Shown here piece after piece: positions 26,558-36,959 of a stretch of 64,000 nucleotides of DNA. The notes below the pieces were generated by a model. The model searched no databases, was not told the origin of the DNA, and was given only the letters and a program-made list of their open reading frames with translations. The translations under genes were made by a program, and so were the position numbers. Where the stretch lies: the NCBI RefSeq assembly GCF_000620165.1, contig NZ_JHVN01000002.1:1-64000 (forward strand), in the 5' to 3' direction. Each line of letters opens with the position of its first letter. Within the stretch, counting starts at the first letter, position 1. This DNA comes from Anoxybacillus tepidamans PS2. Its GTDB lineage: Bacteria > Bacillota > Bacilli > Bacillales > Anoxybacillaceae.

Positions 26558-27307
26558 TCACCCGCTTTCACATTCCGATGAAAATTCCACAATCACTAAT
26601 GTAATATTGTCTTCTCCCCCATGCTCATTTGCTAAATGAATCAATGTTTGCGCCTTCTCTTCGAGCGATTGTTCTGAAACTAAAACATCTATCATCATTT
26701 GCTCTGAAACCTTATTCGATAGTCCGTCCGAACATAGCAACAAGCGATCATCTTGTTCAATGCCGATTGTTTTGATATCGAGCTTCACATCTTTTTCCGT
26801 TCCAAGCGCACGCAATAACACGTTTTTACGCGGATGATGCTCTGCGTCTTCTTTAGAAATTTGTCCCGTTTTCACGAGCTCATTTACAAGGGAATGGTCT
26901 TCGGTAATTTGTTGAAATCCATGTTGATTCAACAAATAACAGCGGCTGTCGCCGATATGGCCGACTGTTGCAAACTGATCCGTGCAGATCGCGCTTACAA
27001 CCGTCGTCCCCATTCCTTGACATTCTGCATGGCGCGACGAATGATCTAGCAACAAACGGTTGATATTTGCAATTTGCTCCTTCAACCATTGTTCAGCAGC
27101 TTCCGGTGAAGAAATTTTTTCCGTCTCTTCCCACTGATTTTTTAAATAGGTGATCGTCATTTCGCTCGCCACGTCGCCCGCGCGATGACCGCCCATGCCA
27201 TCGGCGACGACCGCTAAATAATAGCCGTCCTTATTTTGAAAGATGCCGCCGCAGTCTTCATTATGAGGCCGAATTTTTCCAACGTCGGTTTGGAAAACGA
27301 CTTTCAT
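26558..27307 (-). CDS. prpC: PP2C-type Ser/Thr phosphatase PrpC (Stp)
   Basis: PrpC removes phosphate from PrkC and its targets. The 249-residue product has the PP2C metal-binding motifs RPHNEDCGG, VADGMGGHRAGDVAS, GDSRCYLL, CSDGLSN and GGEDNITLVIVE. I start at the ATG at 27307 (MKVVFQTDVGKIR), with GAGGTGAA five bases upstream; the frame open to 27364 lies in rlmN and lacks family similarity. rlmN ends 4 bases upstream and prkC begins 6 bases downstream. Confidence 0.97.
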   Translation of the reverse strand: MKVVFQTDVGKIRPHNEDCGGIFQNKDGYYLAVVADGMGGHRAGDVASEMTITYLKNQWEETEKISSPEAAEQWLKEQIANINRLLLDHSSRHAECQGMGTTVVSAICTDQFATVGHIGDSRCYLLNQHGFQQITEDHSLVNELVKTGQISKEDAEHHPRKNVLLRALGTEKDVKLDIKTIGIEQDDRLLLCSDGLSNKVSEQMMIDVLVSEQSLEEKAQTLIHLANEHGGEDNITLVIVEFSSECESG

Positions 27308-27311
27308 TATT

Positions 27312-28406
27312 TCACCTCGTCTCTTCTTTTCGCTCCTTCGCGCGAAGCTGTCCGCATGCTGCATCGATGTCGTGCCCTTGTTCGCGGCGAATCGTCACAT
27401 TGATTCCGTGTTTTTTAAGCGTCCGTTCAAAAGCAAAAATTTGCTCCCTCGGTGTCCTCACATAATTTCGTTCAGGTACATAGTTGACTGGAATTAAATT
27501 CACATGGCATTTTAATCCTTTTAACAGTTCCGCTAATTGTTCTGCGTGCTCTACTTGATCATTGACTCCGCCGAACAATCCGTATTCAAATGTGACGCGG
27601 CGTCCCGTCTTCTCGATATAATAGCGCACAGCTTCCATCAATTTAGGAAGAGGGTATGCTTTATTAATCGGCATCAGCTTTGTGCGCAACTCTGTTGTCG
27701 GTGCATGGAGTGAAATAGCAAAGTTGATCTGCGTTCCTTCATCAGCAAATTGATAAATTTTAGGTATAATTCCACTTGTCGAAACAGTAATATGCCGCGC
27801 TCCGATGTGCAACCCTTTTGGATGGTTGACAATCTTTAAAAACTTCAACAATGCATCGTAATTGTCAAATGGCTCACCAATCCCCATCACAACGATGCTG
27901 CTCACACGCTCTCCTTGTTCATCGAGCGCCTTTTGCACTTTCACGACCTGGGCAACAATTTCTCCCGCTTCTAAATGGCGCTTTAATCCGCCAAGCGTTG
28001 AGGCGCAAAACGTGCAACCGATACGGCAGCCAACCTGGGTCGTGACGCAAATGGAATTGCCGTAATCGTGCCGCATTAAAACGGTTTCGATGGAATAGCC
28101 GTCATGGAGCTCAAATAAAAACTTCATCGTGCCGTCTTTTGATGTTTGTTGAACGATCGTTTTTAATGTCGTCACGGTAAAATGCGCGGCAAGTTGATCG
28201 CGCAACGCCTTTGGAAGATTCGTCATATCGGCAAATGATGATGCCCTCTTTTGATAAAGCCATTCATATACTTGTACCGCACGAAACGGTTTTTCTCCTT
28301 GTTCAGTCATCCACGTTTGCAGCTCTTCTAATGTTAAAGAGTAAATTGATGGTTGATATGTAACCATTTCTCCCTTGCTGTTCGTTTGCCTTTCTGCTGT
28401 TTCCAA
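27312..28406 (-). CDS. rlmN: Dual-specificity rRNA/tRNA methyltransferase RlmN
   Basis: RlmN is a radical-SAM enzyme that makes 2-methyladenosine at 23S A2503 and at A37 of some tRNAs. The 364-residue product has the cluster motif [11 protein letters not shown] near 125, the glutamate-containing [10 protein letters not shown] and the C-terminal catalytic cysteine in DIDAACGQL. The start is TTG with GAAGGTG eight bases upstream; an ATG 13 codons in has poor spacing to its Shine-Dalgarno. It follows rsmB by 5 bases. Confidence 0.96.
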   Translation of the reverse strand: METAERQTNSKGEMVTYQPSIYSLTLEELQTWMTEQGEKPFRAVQVYEWLYQKRASSFADMTNLPKALRDQLAAHFTVTTLKTIVQQTSKDGTMKFLFELHDGYSIETVLMRHDYGNSICVTTQVGCRIGCTFCASTLGGLKRHLEAGEIVAQVVKVQKALDEQGERVSSIVVMGIGEPFDNYDALLKFLKIVNHPKGLHIGARHITVSTSGIIPKIYQFADEGTQINFAISLHAPTTELRTKLMPINKAYPLPKLMEAVRYYIEKTGRRVTFEYGLFGGVNDQVEHAEQLAELLKGLKCHVNLIPVNYVPERNYVRTPREQIFAFERTLKKHGINVTIRREQGHDIDAACGQLRAKERKEETR

Positions 28407-28411
28407 TGAAG

Positions 28412-29761
28412 CTACACCTTCTTTCTTAATGATGCGATAAAAAATCCGTCCGAACCGAAATAATGAGGCAATAAACGTAATTGTCCGTTCGCCACATACG
28501 GGCGCACCTTTTCAGGCAATCGCGCAGCGAGCGTATTGTCCGGCGCAAACTCTGGATGGCGCCGTAAAAATTCAGTCACAACCGCCTCATTTTCGTCTCG
28601 GTCTATTGTACATGTACTGTAAACAAGTGTTCCACCTTTTCTTAATAGCGGCGCAACTTTCGTCAAAATTTCTAGCTGCAAGCTTGCTAATGCTGGAAGG
28701 TCTGCTTCCGTTTTGGCATATTTAATATCAGGCTTGCGGCGGATGACGCCAAACCCTGAACAAGGAGCATCGACTAAAATTTTATCAAATGACTCTTCGG
28801 CAAAACGGCTCGAAGCTCTTCGGCTGTCTAGCACATGGGCAGCGATGTTTGGCAAATGAAGGCGTTTCGCTTGCTCCTCAATTAGTTTCACTTTATGTTC
28901 ATGAATATCGAGTGAAATGACTTGCCCAGTGCCGTTCATCCGCTCCGCAATGTGCGTCGATTTTCCCCCTGGCGCTGCGCAGCTGTCAAGCACTCTCTCA
29001 TGCTCCATAGGGTGGAGCGCACGTGTAACAAGCATCGAACTTTCATCTTGGATGGTGATATACCCTTGTTCAAAGGCTTTCGTATGCGCCAAATTTCCTT
29101 TTTTCGCTTGAATCGCCTCAGGGGCGATCTCCCCGCGCGCTACCTCCACTCCTTCTTGTGAGAGCATCTTGATCACTTCTTCGACCGTCGTGCGCGCCGT
29201 GTTCACTCTTGCGGTTTGTTTCGGTGCCTGTAGATTCGCTTCACACATTTTTTCTGTTTCCTCAAAACCGTATTGGTCCACCCATCGTTTCACAAGCCAA
29301 TACGGATGGCTCGTTTGAACAGATAATCGCTCGATGTCGTCAGCAATATCATCAATAGAAGGAACTCCTTGTCGCTGAATCGCGCGAAGCACCCCGTTGA
29401 CCATTGAAGCAACTCCGCGATGCCCTCGCTTTTTCGCGATTTCCACCGCTTCGAAAATAACAGCCCGGTCCGGAATTCGATCGAGATATAGCATTTGATA
29501 AAGCGACAAGCGAAGCAGCATTTGCACCCATTTTTGCAATTTGCGAGCTTTTTCTAGGAACGGACGCAAATAATAATCAAGCGTGTCACGGCGCTGAATC
29601 GTGCCGTAAACAATTTCTGTCAACAACCCTGTATCTTTTTCCGATAAGCGGGAAGCGCGAATCATTTGATTAAGCTGCAAATTGCTGTATGCTTCTTGTT
29701 CTTCAATCGCTAAAAGCGCCTCTAGCGCCACTTCTCGTACATTTTTAGTTTTCATTTTCAT
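28412..29761 (-). CDS. rsmB: 16S rRNA (cytosine-967-C5)-methyltransferase
   Basis: RsmB (Sun) methylates C967 of 16S rRNA. In 449 residues an N-terminal NusB-like helical domain (about 1-135) is followed by a Rossmann methyltransferase domain with [16 protein letters not shown] (SAM site), [16 protein letters not shown] and the catalytic YSTCTI cysteine. Its start overlaps the fmt 3' end by 17 bases. It belongs to the priA-def-fmt-rsmB-rlmN series. Confidence 0.96.
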   Translation of the reverse strand: MKMKTKNVREVALEALLAIEEQEAYSNLQLNQMIRASRLSEKDTGLLTEIVYGTIQRRDTLDYYLRPFLEKARKLQKWVQMLLRLSLYQMLYLDRIPDRAVIFEAVEIAKKRGHRGVASMVNGVLRAIQRQGVPSIDDIADDIERLSVQTSHPYWLVKRWVDQYGFEETEKMCEANLQAPKQTARVNTARTTVEEVIKMLSQEGVEVARGEIAPEAIQAKKGNLAHTKAFEQGYITIQDESSMLVTRALHPMEHERVLDSCAAPGGKSTHIAERMNGTGQVISLDIHEHKVKLIEEQAKRLHLPNIAAHVLDSRRASSRFAEESFDKILVDAPCSGFGVIRRKPDIKYAKTEADLPALASLQLEILTKVAPLLRKGGTLVYSTCTIDRDENEAVVTEFLRRHPEFAPDNTLAARLPEKVRPYVANGQLRLLPHYFGSDGFFIASLRKKV

Positions 29762-30701
29762 CTCCTAACTTCATTCCAATTGCTACGTTTGCACCGGCAC
29801 CACGCAAAAATTGTTCTGCACTCATTCGTTTTTTCCCTGCCGGTTGCAATTCAGTAATTTTAATTGCTGTCTCGTTTCCGCTCGCGACAACGATGCCGTC
29901 ATCAACAATGTCGATGACCGTTCCCGGAGCAGCGGGAGACTGTGTTCGCATTTTTTCCCCCCACCATATTTTCCATACTTGTCCTTGGCATGTTGTATAT
30001 GCTACTGGCCAAGGGTTCAAACCGCGAATATGGTTATAAATGCTTTCACCGGCTTTCGTCCAATCAATTTTTTCTTGTTCTCGTTTAATGTTATAAGCAA
30101 ATGTCGCTTTTTCCTCCTCTTGCGGGACCGGTGTAATGCTTCCTTCCAGCAAAAGCGGAATCGTCTCTGATAACAGTTTTGCCCCAGCGGCACTTAATTT
30201 ATCATGGAGCGTTCCTACTGTGTCGGTTTCCGTAATCGACACCTCCACCTGTGTTAAAATATCGCCCGCATCGAGCTTCTCGACCATATACATAATGGTG
30301 ATGCCCGTCTTTGTTTTTCCTTGCAAAATTGCATAATGAATCGGTGCGCCCCCCCGCAATTCCGGAAGGAGCGACGCATGAACATTGATGCAGCCATATC
30401 GCGGTGCTTCTAGCAATTCTTTTGGCAAAATTTGCCCGAAAGCCGCGGTTACAATTAGATCAGGCTGTAGCGCAAGCACTTGTTCATATTGTTCTTTTTC
30501 GCGAATTTTCGTCGGCTGCAACACCGGAATGCCGTGTTTTTCCGCCTCGACCTTGACAGGGGGCGGCGTCAATTCTTTTTTACGCCCTTTCGGTTTATCG
30601 GGCTGTGTCACTACACCGACAACGTCATATCCGTCCCGAATTAATTGCTGCAATACCGGAACCGAAAAATCCGGCGTCCCCATAAATACGATTCTTACCA
30701 T
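29745..30701 (-). CDS. fmt: Methionyl-tRNA formyltransferase
   Basis: Fmt formylates initiator Met-tRNA using 10-formyl-tetrahydrofolate. The 318-residue protein has [12 protein letters not shown], the catalytic stretch [20 protein letters not shown] with Asn and His, and LDAGDILTQ with the active Asp. The C-terminal tRNA-binding domain (about 205-318) is present. It follows def by 10 bases, a classic pair since deformylase removes the same formyl group later. Confidence 0.97.
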   Translation of the reverse strand: MVRIVFMGTPDFSVPVLQQLIRDGYDVVGVVTQPDKPKGRKKELTPPPVKVEAEKHGIPVLQPTKIREKEQYEQVLALQPDLIVTAAFGQILPKELLEAPRYGCINVHASLLPELRGGAPIHYAILQGKTKTGITIMYMVEKLDAGDILTQVEVSITETDTVGTLHDKLSAAGAKLLSETIPLLLEGSITPVPQEEEKATFAYNIKREQEKIDWTKAGESIYNHIRGLNPWPVAYTTCQGQVWKIWWGEKMRTQSPAAPGTVIDIVDDGIVVASGNETAIKITELQPAGKKRMSAEQFLRGAGANVAIGMKLGDENEN

Positions 30702-30711
30702 TCTCCATCAT

Positions 30712-31191
30712 CTACCCTTCTAATTCCTCCGCTTCATAATAGCGGATGACCTTCGATGTAAATAAAATGCCGTTCAAATGATCGATTTCGTGCTGCAATG
30801 CGCGCGCTAAAAAGCCGGTCGCTTCTATCGTAAAGAAACGGCCGCGGCGGTTTTGCGCCCGCACTTTCACATAATTGGCGCGCTTGACTTCCCCAAACAA
30901 CCCCGGGAAGCTTAAGCATCCTTCAGGCCCGGTTTGCTCCCCGCTCTCCTCGAGAATGACCGGATTCATTAATTCAATTCTTCCATGTTCATCGCCAACA
31001 TCAACGATAGCAATTTGCTTAGCGATGCCGACTTGCGGAGCCGCTAATCCGACACCGTCCGCGTCAAGCATTGTATCATACATATCATTTAATAACTTGA
31101 CAAGCTTGCGATCAAATTCAGTTACTTTTTCGCAAACTGTTTCTAACACTTCTGCCGGATATGTTACGATGTTTAGTCTAGCCAAAGTCAT
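30712..31191 (-). CDS. def: Peptide deformylase
   Basis: Def removes the N-formyl group from new proteins. The 159-residue product is a type I deformylase with motif 1 GVGLAAPQVG, motif 2 EGCLSFPG (metal Cys) and motif 3 QHEIDHLNG (metal His pair and catalytic Glu). It lies 9 bases after priA and 10 bases before fmt. Confidence 0.97.
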   Translation of the reverse strand: MTLARLNIVTYPAEVLETVCEKVTEFDRKLVKLLNDMYDTMLDADGVGLAAPQVGIAKQIAIVDVGDEHGRIELMNPVILEESGEQTGPEGCLSFPGLFGEVKRANYVKVRAQNRRGRFFTIEATGFLARALQHEIDHLNGILFTSKVIRYYEAEELEG

Positions 31192-31200
31192 TCCTCCAAT

Positions 31201-33612
31201 TTACATCATCATATATGGATTTGTATCAATTGTAATTAATAAGTCCCCTTGCGACATTTCTTGCTGATAACGGTCAACGACGTTTTTTAGCATTTGGGTA
31301 AAATTGGCCTCCCGCTTGTATTTTATCATGCATTGGTAGCGATATCTATCATGGAGCCGTGCAATCGGCGAAGCGACCGGGCCAAGAATAATAGCTTCTT
31401 TTGATAAGTGAGCACGCAAGTACGACGAAATTTTTTCCGTTATCGAGACCGCTTTCGTTAATTCCGAATGGGAAACAGTGATCAGCGTTAAATAATAAAA
31501 TGGCGGATAACCATACAGTTTGCGAAGTGACATTTCTTTTTGATAAAACGTCTCATAATCATGACGTGCGGCTAGATTGATGCTGTAATGCTCAGGTGTA
31601 TACGTTTGAATAATCACTTCTCCAGGCAATTGGTGACGCCCCGCTCTTCCGCTTACTTGCGTCAGCAACTGAAACGTTTTTTCGCACGCTCGGAAATCAG
31701 GAAGATGGAGCATCGTATCCGCAGTTAGAACACCAACGAGCGTCACTTTCGGAAAATCTAACCCTTTAGCAATCATTTGCGTACCAAGCAAAATATCAGC
31801 CTTTCCCTCACCGAACGCCGCTAGCATCCGTTCATGAGCCCCTTTTCTGCTTGTTGTGTCGACATCCATGCGAATGACCCGCGCTTCGGGAAGAAGTTTT
31901 GCTAGTTCCTCCTCCACTTTTTGCGTTCCCGTCCCGAAAAAGCGAATGTGCTCGCTTCCGCATGACGGACAACGCTGGGCGATTGGTTCTTCATAGCCGC
32001 AATAGTGGCATTTTAAACGCTGTCCCGCCCGGTGGTACGTAAGGGAAATATCGCAGTGCGGGCAACGGATGACATAGCCGCAATCGCGGCACATAACAAA
32101 CGTCGAGTAACCGCGTCTATTTAAAAAGAGCACCGATTGCTCTCCCTTGTGCAAACGGTCCTGCAATTTTTCAAACAACGTCCGCGAAAACATTGAGCGA
32201 TTGCCGATTCGCAGTTCTTCGCGCATATCGACAACGCTTACCGTCGGCAACCCGTTGTCGCTCATACGTTTGCTAAGCGTTAAAAGCTCATACACTCCCT
32301 TTTTCGCGCGGGCAAACGACTCAAGCGACGGCGTGGCGCTGCCGAGCACAACGGGACATTGATGGAAGCGCGCGCGGTAAATCGCTACATCACGAGCGTG
32401 GTAACGCGGCGTTTCTTCTTGTTTATAGCTTGCTTCATGTTCCTCGTCAATAATAACCATGCCGAGATTATCAAAAGGAGCAAAAATGGCCGACCGCGCT
32501 CCGACAACGAGCTGAACTTCTTTTCGGTGAATTTTTCGCCATTCGTCATACTTTTCACCGATGGAAAGGCCACTGTGCAACACCGCCACTTGAGAACCAA
32601 ATCTTCCTTTGAATCGTTCTACCATTTGCGGTGTAAGGGAAATTTCCGGAACAAGTACAATCGCTTGTTTTCCGCGTTTGAGCACTTCCTCAATCGCTTG
32701 CATGTACACTTCCGTTTTTCCGCTCCCGGTGACGCCGTATAACAAAAAAACACGATGCTCCTCGGCTCGCACGCTTTCTACAATCGGCGTGAGCGCTCGC
32801 TTTTGTTCCTCGGTGAGCGGAAGCGGCCTTGTCTTTGGAAAATCTCGATGTCCATAAGGATCACGATACGTTTCCATTTCATATTCGTGGAGCATTCCTT
32901 TTTGCACTAACGTTTTAACGGCAGCATAAGAAGCCCCGCTTTGTTCTAGTGCTTCCTTTAACGGCATGCTCTCTTTGGCAAGAAGCAATGTCAATAATTG
33001 CTTTTGTTTAACGGCTTTTGCCGGCAGCGAATCGATCGCTTGTCCGCGCTGTTCTTGCGGAAGCGCAAAAGCGATATATTTGACCGTTTTCGCTGTGCCT
33101 TTTTCTTTCACTTGATATACGACTTCCAAATATCCTTTTTGAATATCTTTTTGCAAACGGCTTAATGCGCTTGTATGCTCTATTTCCTTCCATGGAACAA
33201 CGGACCGCTCAGAAAAAAACGGTTGAATGCTCGAATCTAGCTGTGAGCGGTATTGCTCGCTGACAAGATGAATTTCTTTTTCATATTTCGCTTTCATCGC
33301 CGCGGGCAGCATCGCCTGATAAGCCGAAATGGCAAAGCAAAGCGTCGTTTCTGTTAAATATTCGCCTAAACGCAATAGCTCTTCATTCAATACAGGCGCC
33401 ACATCTAAAATCGCTTCGATCGGCTTTAATGATTTTACGTCGGAGTGGGATTTTATGGCGACGACAAATCCCTGCAAGCGCCGAGCGCCGAACGGCACAG
33501 CGACGCGCATGCCGACTTGCAACACATCCTCCCATTTTTCTGGTATTTGATAATCAAACGGCCGATCTGTTTGCCGCGCTGGAACATCAACGATAACTGC
33601 TGCTACTTTCAT
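31201..33612 (-). CDS. priA: Primosomal protein N' (replication restart helicase PriA)
   Basis: PriA recognises stalled forks and reloads DnaB-type helicase. The 803-residue protein has an N-terminal 3'-DNA-binding domain (PARQTDRPFDYQIP...), Walker A GVTGSGKTEVYM, DEEH box, a zinc-binding insertion with eight cysteines (CRDCGYVIRCPHC to CHYCGYEEP to CPSCG) and the motif QVSGRAGR. Length matches Bacillus PriA. It overlaps coaBC by 4 bases. Confidence 0.97.
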   Translation of the reverse strand: MKVAAVIVDVPARQTDRPFDYQIPEKWEDVLQVGMRVAVPFGARRLQGFVVAIKSHSDVKSLKPIEAILDVAPVLNEELLRLGEYLTETTLCFAISAYQAMLPAAMKAKYEKEIHLVSEQYRSQLDSSIQPFFSERSVVPWKEIEHTSALSRLQKDIQKGYLEVVYQVKEKGTAKTVKYIAFALPQEQRGQAIDSLPAKAVKQKQLLTLLLAKESMPLKEALEQSGASYAAVKTLVQKGMLHEYEMETYRDPYGHRDFPKTRPLPLTEEQKRALTPIVESVRAEEHRVFLLYGVTGSGKTEVYMQAIEEVLKRGKQAIVLVPEISLTPQMVERFKGRFGSQVAVLHSGLSIGEKYDEWRKIHRKEVQLVVGARSAIFAPFDNLGMVIIDEEHEASYKQEETPRYHARDVAIYRARFHQCPVVLGSATPSLESFARAKKGVYELLTLSKRMSDNGLPTVSVVDMREELRIGNRSMFSRTLFEKLQDRLHKGEQSVLFLNRRGYSTFVMCRDCGYVIRCPHCDISLTYHRAGQRLKCHYCGYEEPIAQRCPSCGSEHIRFFGTGTQKVEEELAKLLPEARVIRMDVDTTSRKGAHERMLAAFGEGKADILLGTQMIAKGLDFPKVTLVGVLTADTMLHLPDFRACEKTFQLLTQVSGRAGRHQLPGEVIIQTYTPEHYSINLAARHDYETFYQKEMSLRKLYGYPPFYYLTLITVSHSELTKAVSITEKISSYLRAHLSKEAIILGPVASPIARLHDRYRYQCMIKYKREANFTQMLKNVVDRYQQEMSQGDLLITIDTNPYMMM

Positions 33613-34805
33613 TGAATCGCCTCTGCAATCTGTTTTAAAATTTCTTCCGCCACCTTCTTTTTCGACAACAGCGGAAGCTCAATCATGGAGCCGTCTCGCT
33701 TAAAAATCGTCACAATGTTTGTATCGCCGCCAAACCCTGCTCCTTCCTCGGCTACGTTGTTTGCTACAATCATATCTAAATTTTTGCTTTCTAGTTTTTT
33801 GCGTGCATATTCTTCGACTCTCTCTGTCTCTGCCGCAAATCCGACTAGAAATTGCTTGCTTTTTTGTTCTCCAAGCGTTTTTAAAATATCGACTGTTCTT
33901 TCTAACTCAATCATGAGATCGCCAGGTTGCTTTTTCATTTTTCCACTAAATATATATTTCGGACGATAATCGGCGACAGCTGCCGATTTAATCACGATGT
34001 CAGCATCCGGAAACCGCTTCGCAACCTCCTCGTACATTTCCTGGGCGGACTCGATGCGAACCGTTTCCACGTTCCGTGGCGCCGCCAAATGGGTTGGACC
34101 TGAAATAAGCGTCACATCTGCTCCCCATTCAGCGGCCGTTTCCGCAATAGCATATCCCATTTTTCCGGTCGATCGATTGGTGAAAAAGCGGACTGGATCA
34201 ATTTTTTCTCGCGTCGGGCCGGCAGTGACGATCACTTTCTTCCCTCTTAGCGGAGAAAAAGCAGGAGAAAAATGCCGTTCAATTAGCGCGATAATCTTTT
34301 CCGGCTCTTCTAATCTTCCTTTTCCAACATATCCGCACGCTAAATGTCCCTCAGACGGTTCAATAAACTGATAGCCGAAACGAACGAGTTTTTCAATATT
34401 TTCGCAAACGGCCGGGTGTTCATACATATGGACGTTCATTGCCGGCGCAAGCCATACCGGCGCTTTCGTCGCAAGTAACGTTGTCGTAATCATATTATCT
34501 GCGATTCCATTAGCTAGCTTTCCAATCGTGTTGGCCGTCGCAGGAGCAACAAGCACCAAATCAGCCCAATCTGCTAAATCGATATGAGCGATGACAGCAG
34601 CATTTTTTTCGTCAAATGTATCCACATACACTTCGTTCCGCGACAACGCTTGAAAGGTCAGCGGTGTCACAAATTTGCACGCGCTTTCGCTCATAATGAC
34701 TTTGACATGAACGCCTCTTTGCGTAAGCTGACTTGTTAGCGCTGCCGCCTTATATACAGCAATCCCGCCAGTGACACATAGCAAAACACGTTTCCCATCA
34801 ATCAT
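33609..34805 (-). CDS. coaBC: Bifunctional CoaBC (phosphopantothenoylcysteine synthase/decarboxylase)
   Basis: CoaBC joins cysteine to 4'-phosphopantothenate and decarboxylates the product to 4'-phosphopantetheine. Of 398 residues the N-terminal CoaC flavoprotein domain (about 1-180) has GGIAVYKA, PAMNVHMYEHPAV with the catalytic His and the redox Cys in LACGYVGKGRL; the CoaB domain follows with VTAGPTREKIDPVRF and NRSTGKMG. The ATG has GAAGGGAG upstream. A terminator separates it from rpoZ, so expression depends on readthrough or an unseen promoter. Confidence 0.96.
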   Translation of the reverse strand: MIDGKRVLLCVTGGIAVYKAAALTSQLTQRGVHVKVIMSESACKFVTPLTFQALSRNEVYVDTFDEKNAAVIAHIDLADWADLVLVAPATANTIGKLANGIADNMITTTLLATKAPVWLAPAMNVHMYEHPAVCENIEKLVRFGYQFIEPSEGHLACGYVGKGRLEEPEKIIALIERHFSPAFSPLRGKKVIVTAGPTREKIDPVRFFTNRSTGKMGYAIAETAAEWGADVTLISGPTHLAAPRNVETVRIESAQEMYEEVAKRFPDADIVIKSAAVADYRPKYIFSGKMKKQPGDLMIELERTVDILKTLGEQKSKQFLVGFAAETERVEEYARKKLESKNLDMIVANNVAEEGAGFGGDTNIVTIFKRDGSMIELPLLSKKKVAEEILKQIAEAIQ

Positions 34806-34831
34806 TCCGCAACGCTCCCTTCACCATTGTA

Positions 34832-34866
34832 AAAAAATAACAACCTAAAGCTAGGTTGTTATTTTT
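34832..34866 (-). terminator. rpoZ terminator, upstream of coaBC
   Basis: AACAACCTA and TAGGTTGTT pair perfectly around a four-base loop and a run of seven T follows on the minus strand. It overlaps the rpoZ stop codon and lies only 26 bases before the coaBC start. Confidence 0.85.
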
Positions 34867-35062
34867 GCTCCTCTGTTACTAATTCGATATGACCAGCCGC
34901 GATTTCCTCTAACGCTTTTCCTACGAATTTCTTCGATACTGGCTTTTCAACCAATAAATCATCTTTTTCTTGCAGCTGGCGCGCCCGTTTTGCCGCAACG
35001 CTCACAAGCGTATACTTTGAATCTAATTTCTCCATAAGCAAATCGATGGAAGGATACAACAT
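34859..35062 (-). CDS. rpoZ: RNA polymerase omega subunit
   Basis: Omega binds the beta-prime C-terminus and assists RNA polymerase assembly. The 67-residue product has the family pattern [20 protein letters not shown] and AKRARQL, with the conserved [11 protein letters not shown] near the C-terminus. It follows gmk by 2 bases, as in most bacteria. Confidence 0.95.
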   Translation of the reverse strand: MLYPSIDLLMEKLDSKYTLVSVAAKRARQLQEKDDLLVEKPVSKKFVGKALEEIAAGHIELVTEEQK

Positions 35063-35064
35063 AC

Positions 35065-35957
<893 letters not shown>

Positions 35958-36013
35958 AAAAATTCCACCTGCCATAAAAATTATTGTTGCCGCAATCCTA
36001 CGCTTATAAACAG

Positions 36014-36889
36014 CTACTCGACGTTTTGCACTTGCTCTTTTACCTTTTCAAGCGCACTTTTCATTTCCACTACCTGCAAAGCGATGCGGCTATCGTTCGC
36101 TTTCGAACCGATCGTATTTACTTCACGGTTCAGCTCTTGTACCAAAAAGTCCAGCTTGCGTCCAATCGGTTCAGTATGCTGCAACGTCCGCACAAACTGC
36201 TCAATATGGCTACGAATTCGTTTCAACTCCTCGTTAATGTCCGCTTTTTCGGCGAAAATGGCCACTTCTGTTAAAAGGCGGGTCTCTTCAACCTCTCCTT
36301 GTACAAATTCCTTTATCCGTCTCATCAATCGCTCGCGATATTGCTCGGCGACTTCAGGGGCTAACTGTTCGACCATTTGTACACACTGCCTCACAATCGC
36401 CAGTTGCTCCTCTATGTCGCAAAGAAGTGCCTTTCCTTCTTGTTGGCGCATCGCCTTCAGCTGCACAACAGCTTCATCCGCAGCCGACAAGAGCAGATGT
36501 TCTATCTCTTGGTTTTCCGCTTCTTCCTCAACTACCTCTGTGACCCCTTCAAGCTGAAATAGTTGCGCGAGCGTAATGGAATCTTGAAGAGCAAAGCGGT
36601 CGGAGGCTTTTTTAATCTGTTCGTAATAGTCGCTCATGAGCTGCCAATCGACTTGGAGCTTTCGCTTTGTCCATCCTTCTCCTTCGACAGTAACGAACAC
36701 TTCTACTCTGCCTCTTTTGATATATTCCGTAATCACTTTTTTTATTTTATCTTCAAATATCAACAATTGTCTAGGCATTCGAACAGAAATTTCACAAAAG
36801 CGGTGATTCACCGATTTCATTTCTACCGTTACGCCGATTAAGCCATTCGTTTTTTTGCTTCTTCCAAAGCCTGTCATACTATAAACCAT
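36014..36889 (-). CDS. yloC: YicC/YloC family endoribonuclease
   Basis: The 291-residue product begins [12 protein letters not shown], the family signature, and ends with the conserved [21 protein letters not shown] and [20 protein letters not shown]. coli YicC is a stress-linked ribonuclease acting on an sRNA; YloC was shown to have endoribonuclease activity. Acidic residues in the C-terminal helix (LVQELNRE) are the likely metal ligands. It lies upstream of remA-gmk-rpoZ. Confidence 0.92.
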   Translation of the reverse strand: MVYSMTGFGRSKKTNGLIGVTVEMKSVNHRFCEISVRMPRQLLIFEDKIKKVITEYIKRGRVEVFVTVEGEGWTKRKLQVDWQLMSDYYEQIKKASDRFALQDSITLAQLFQLEGVTEVVEEEAENQEIEHLLLSAADEAVVQLKAMRQQEGKALLCDIEEQLAIVRQCVQMVEQLAPEVAEQYRERLMRRIKEFVQGEVEETRLLTEVAIFAEKADINEELKRIRSHIEQFVRTLQHTEPIGRKLDFLVQELNREVNTIGSKANDSRIALQVVEMKSALEKVKEQVQNVE

Positions 36890-36916
36890 ACGATCACACC
36901 CATTATGTTAGCATAC

Positions 36917-36954
36917 AAAAAGAAAAGGTCATAGAGAAACTTCTCTATCACCTT
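36917..36954 (-). terminator. Terminator after the Ca2+ ATPase gene
   Basis: AAGGTGATAGAGA pairs with TCTCTATGACCTT in a 13-bp stem with one mismatch, followed by TTCTTTTT on the minus strand. It separates the ATPase gene from yloC. Confidence 0.8.
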
Positions 36955-36959
36955 GCATA

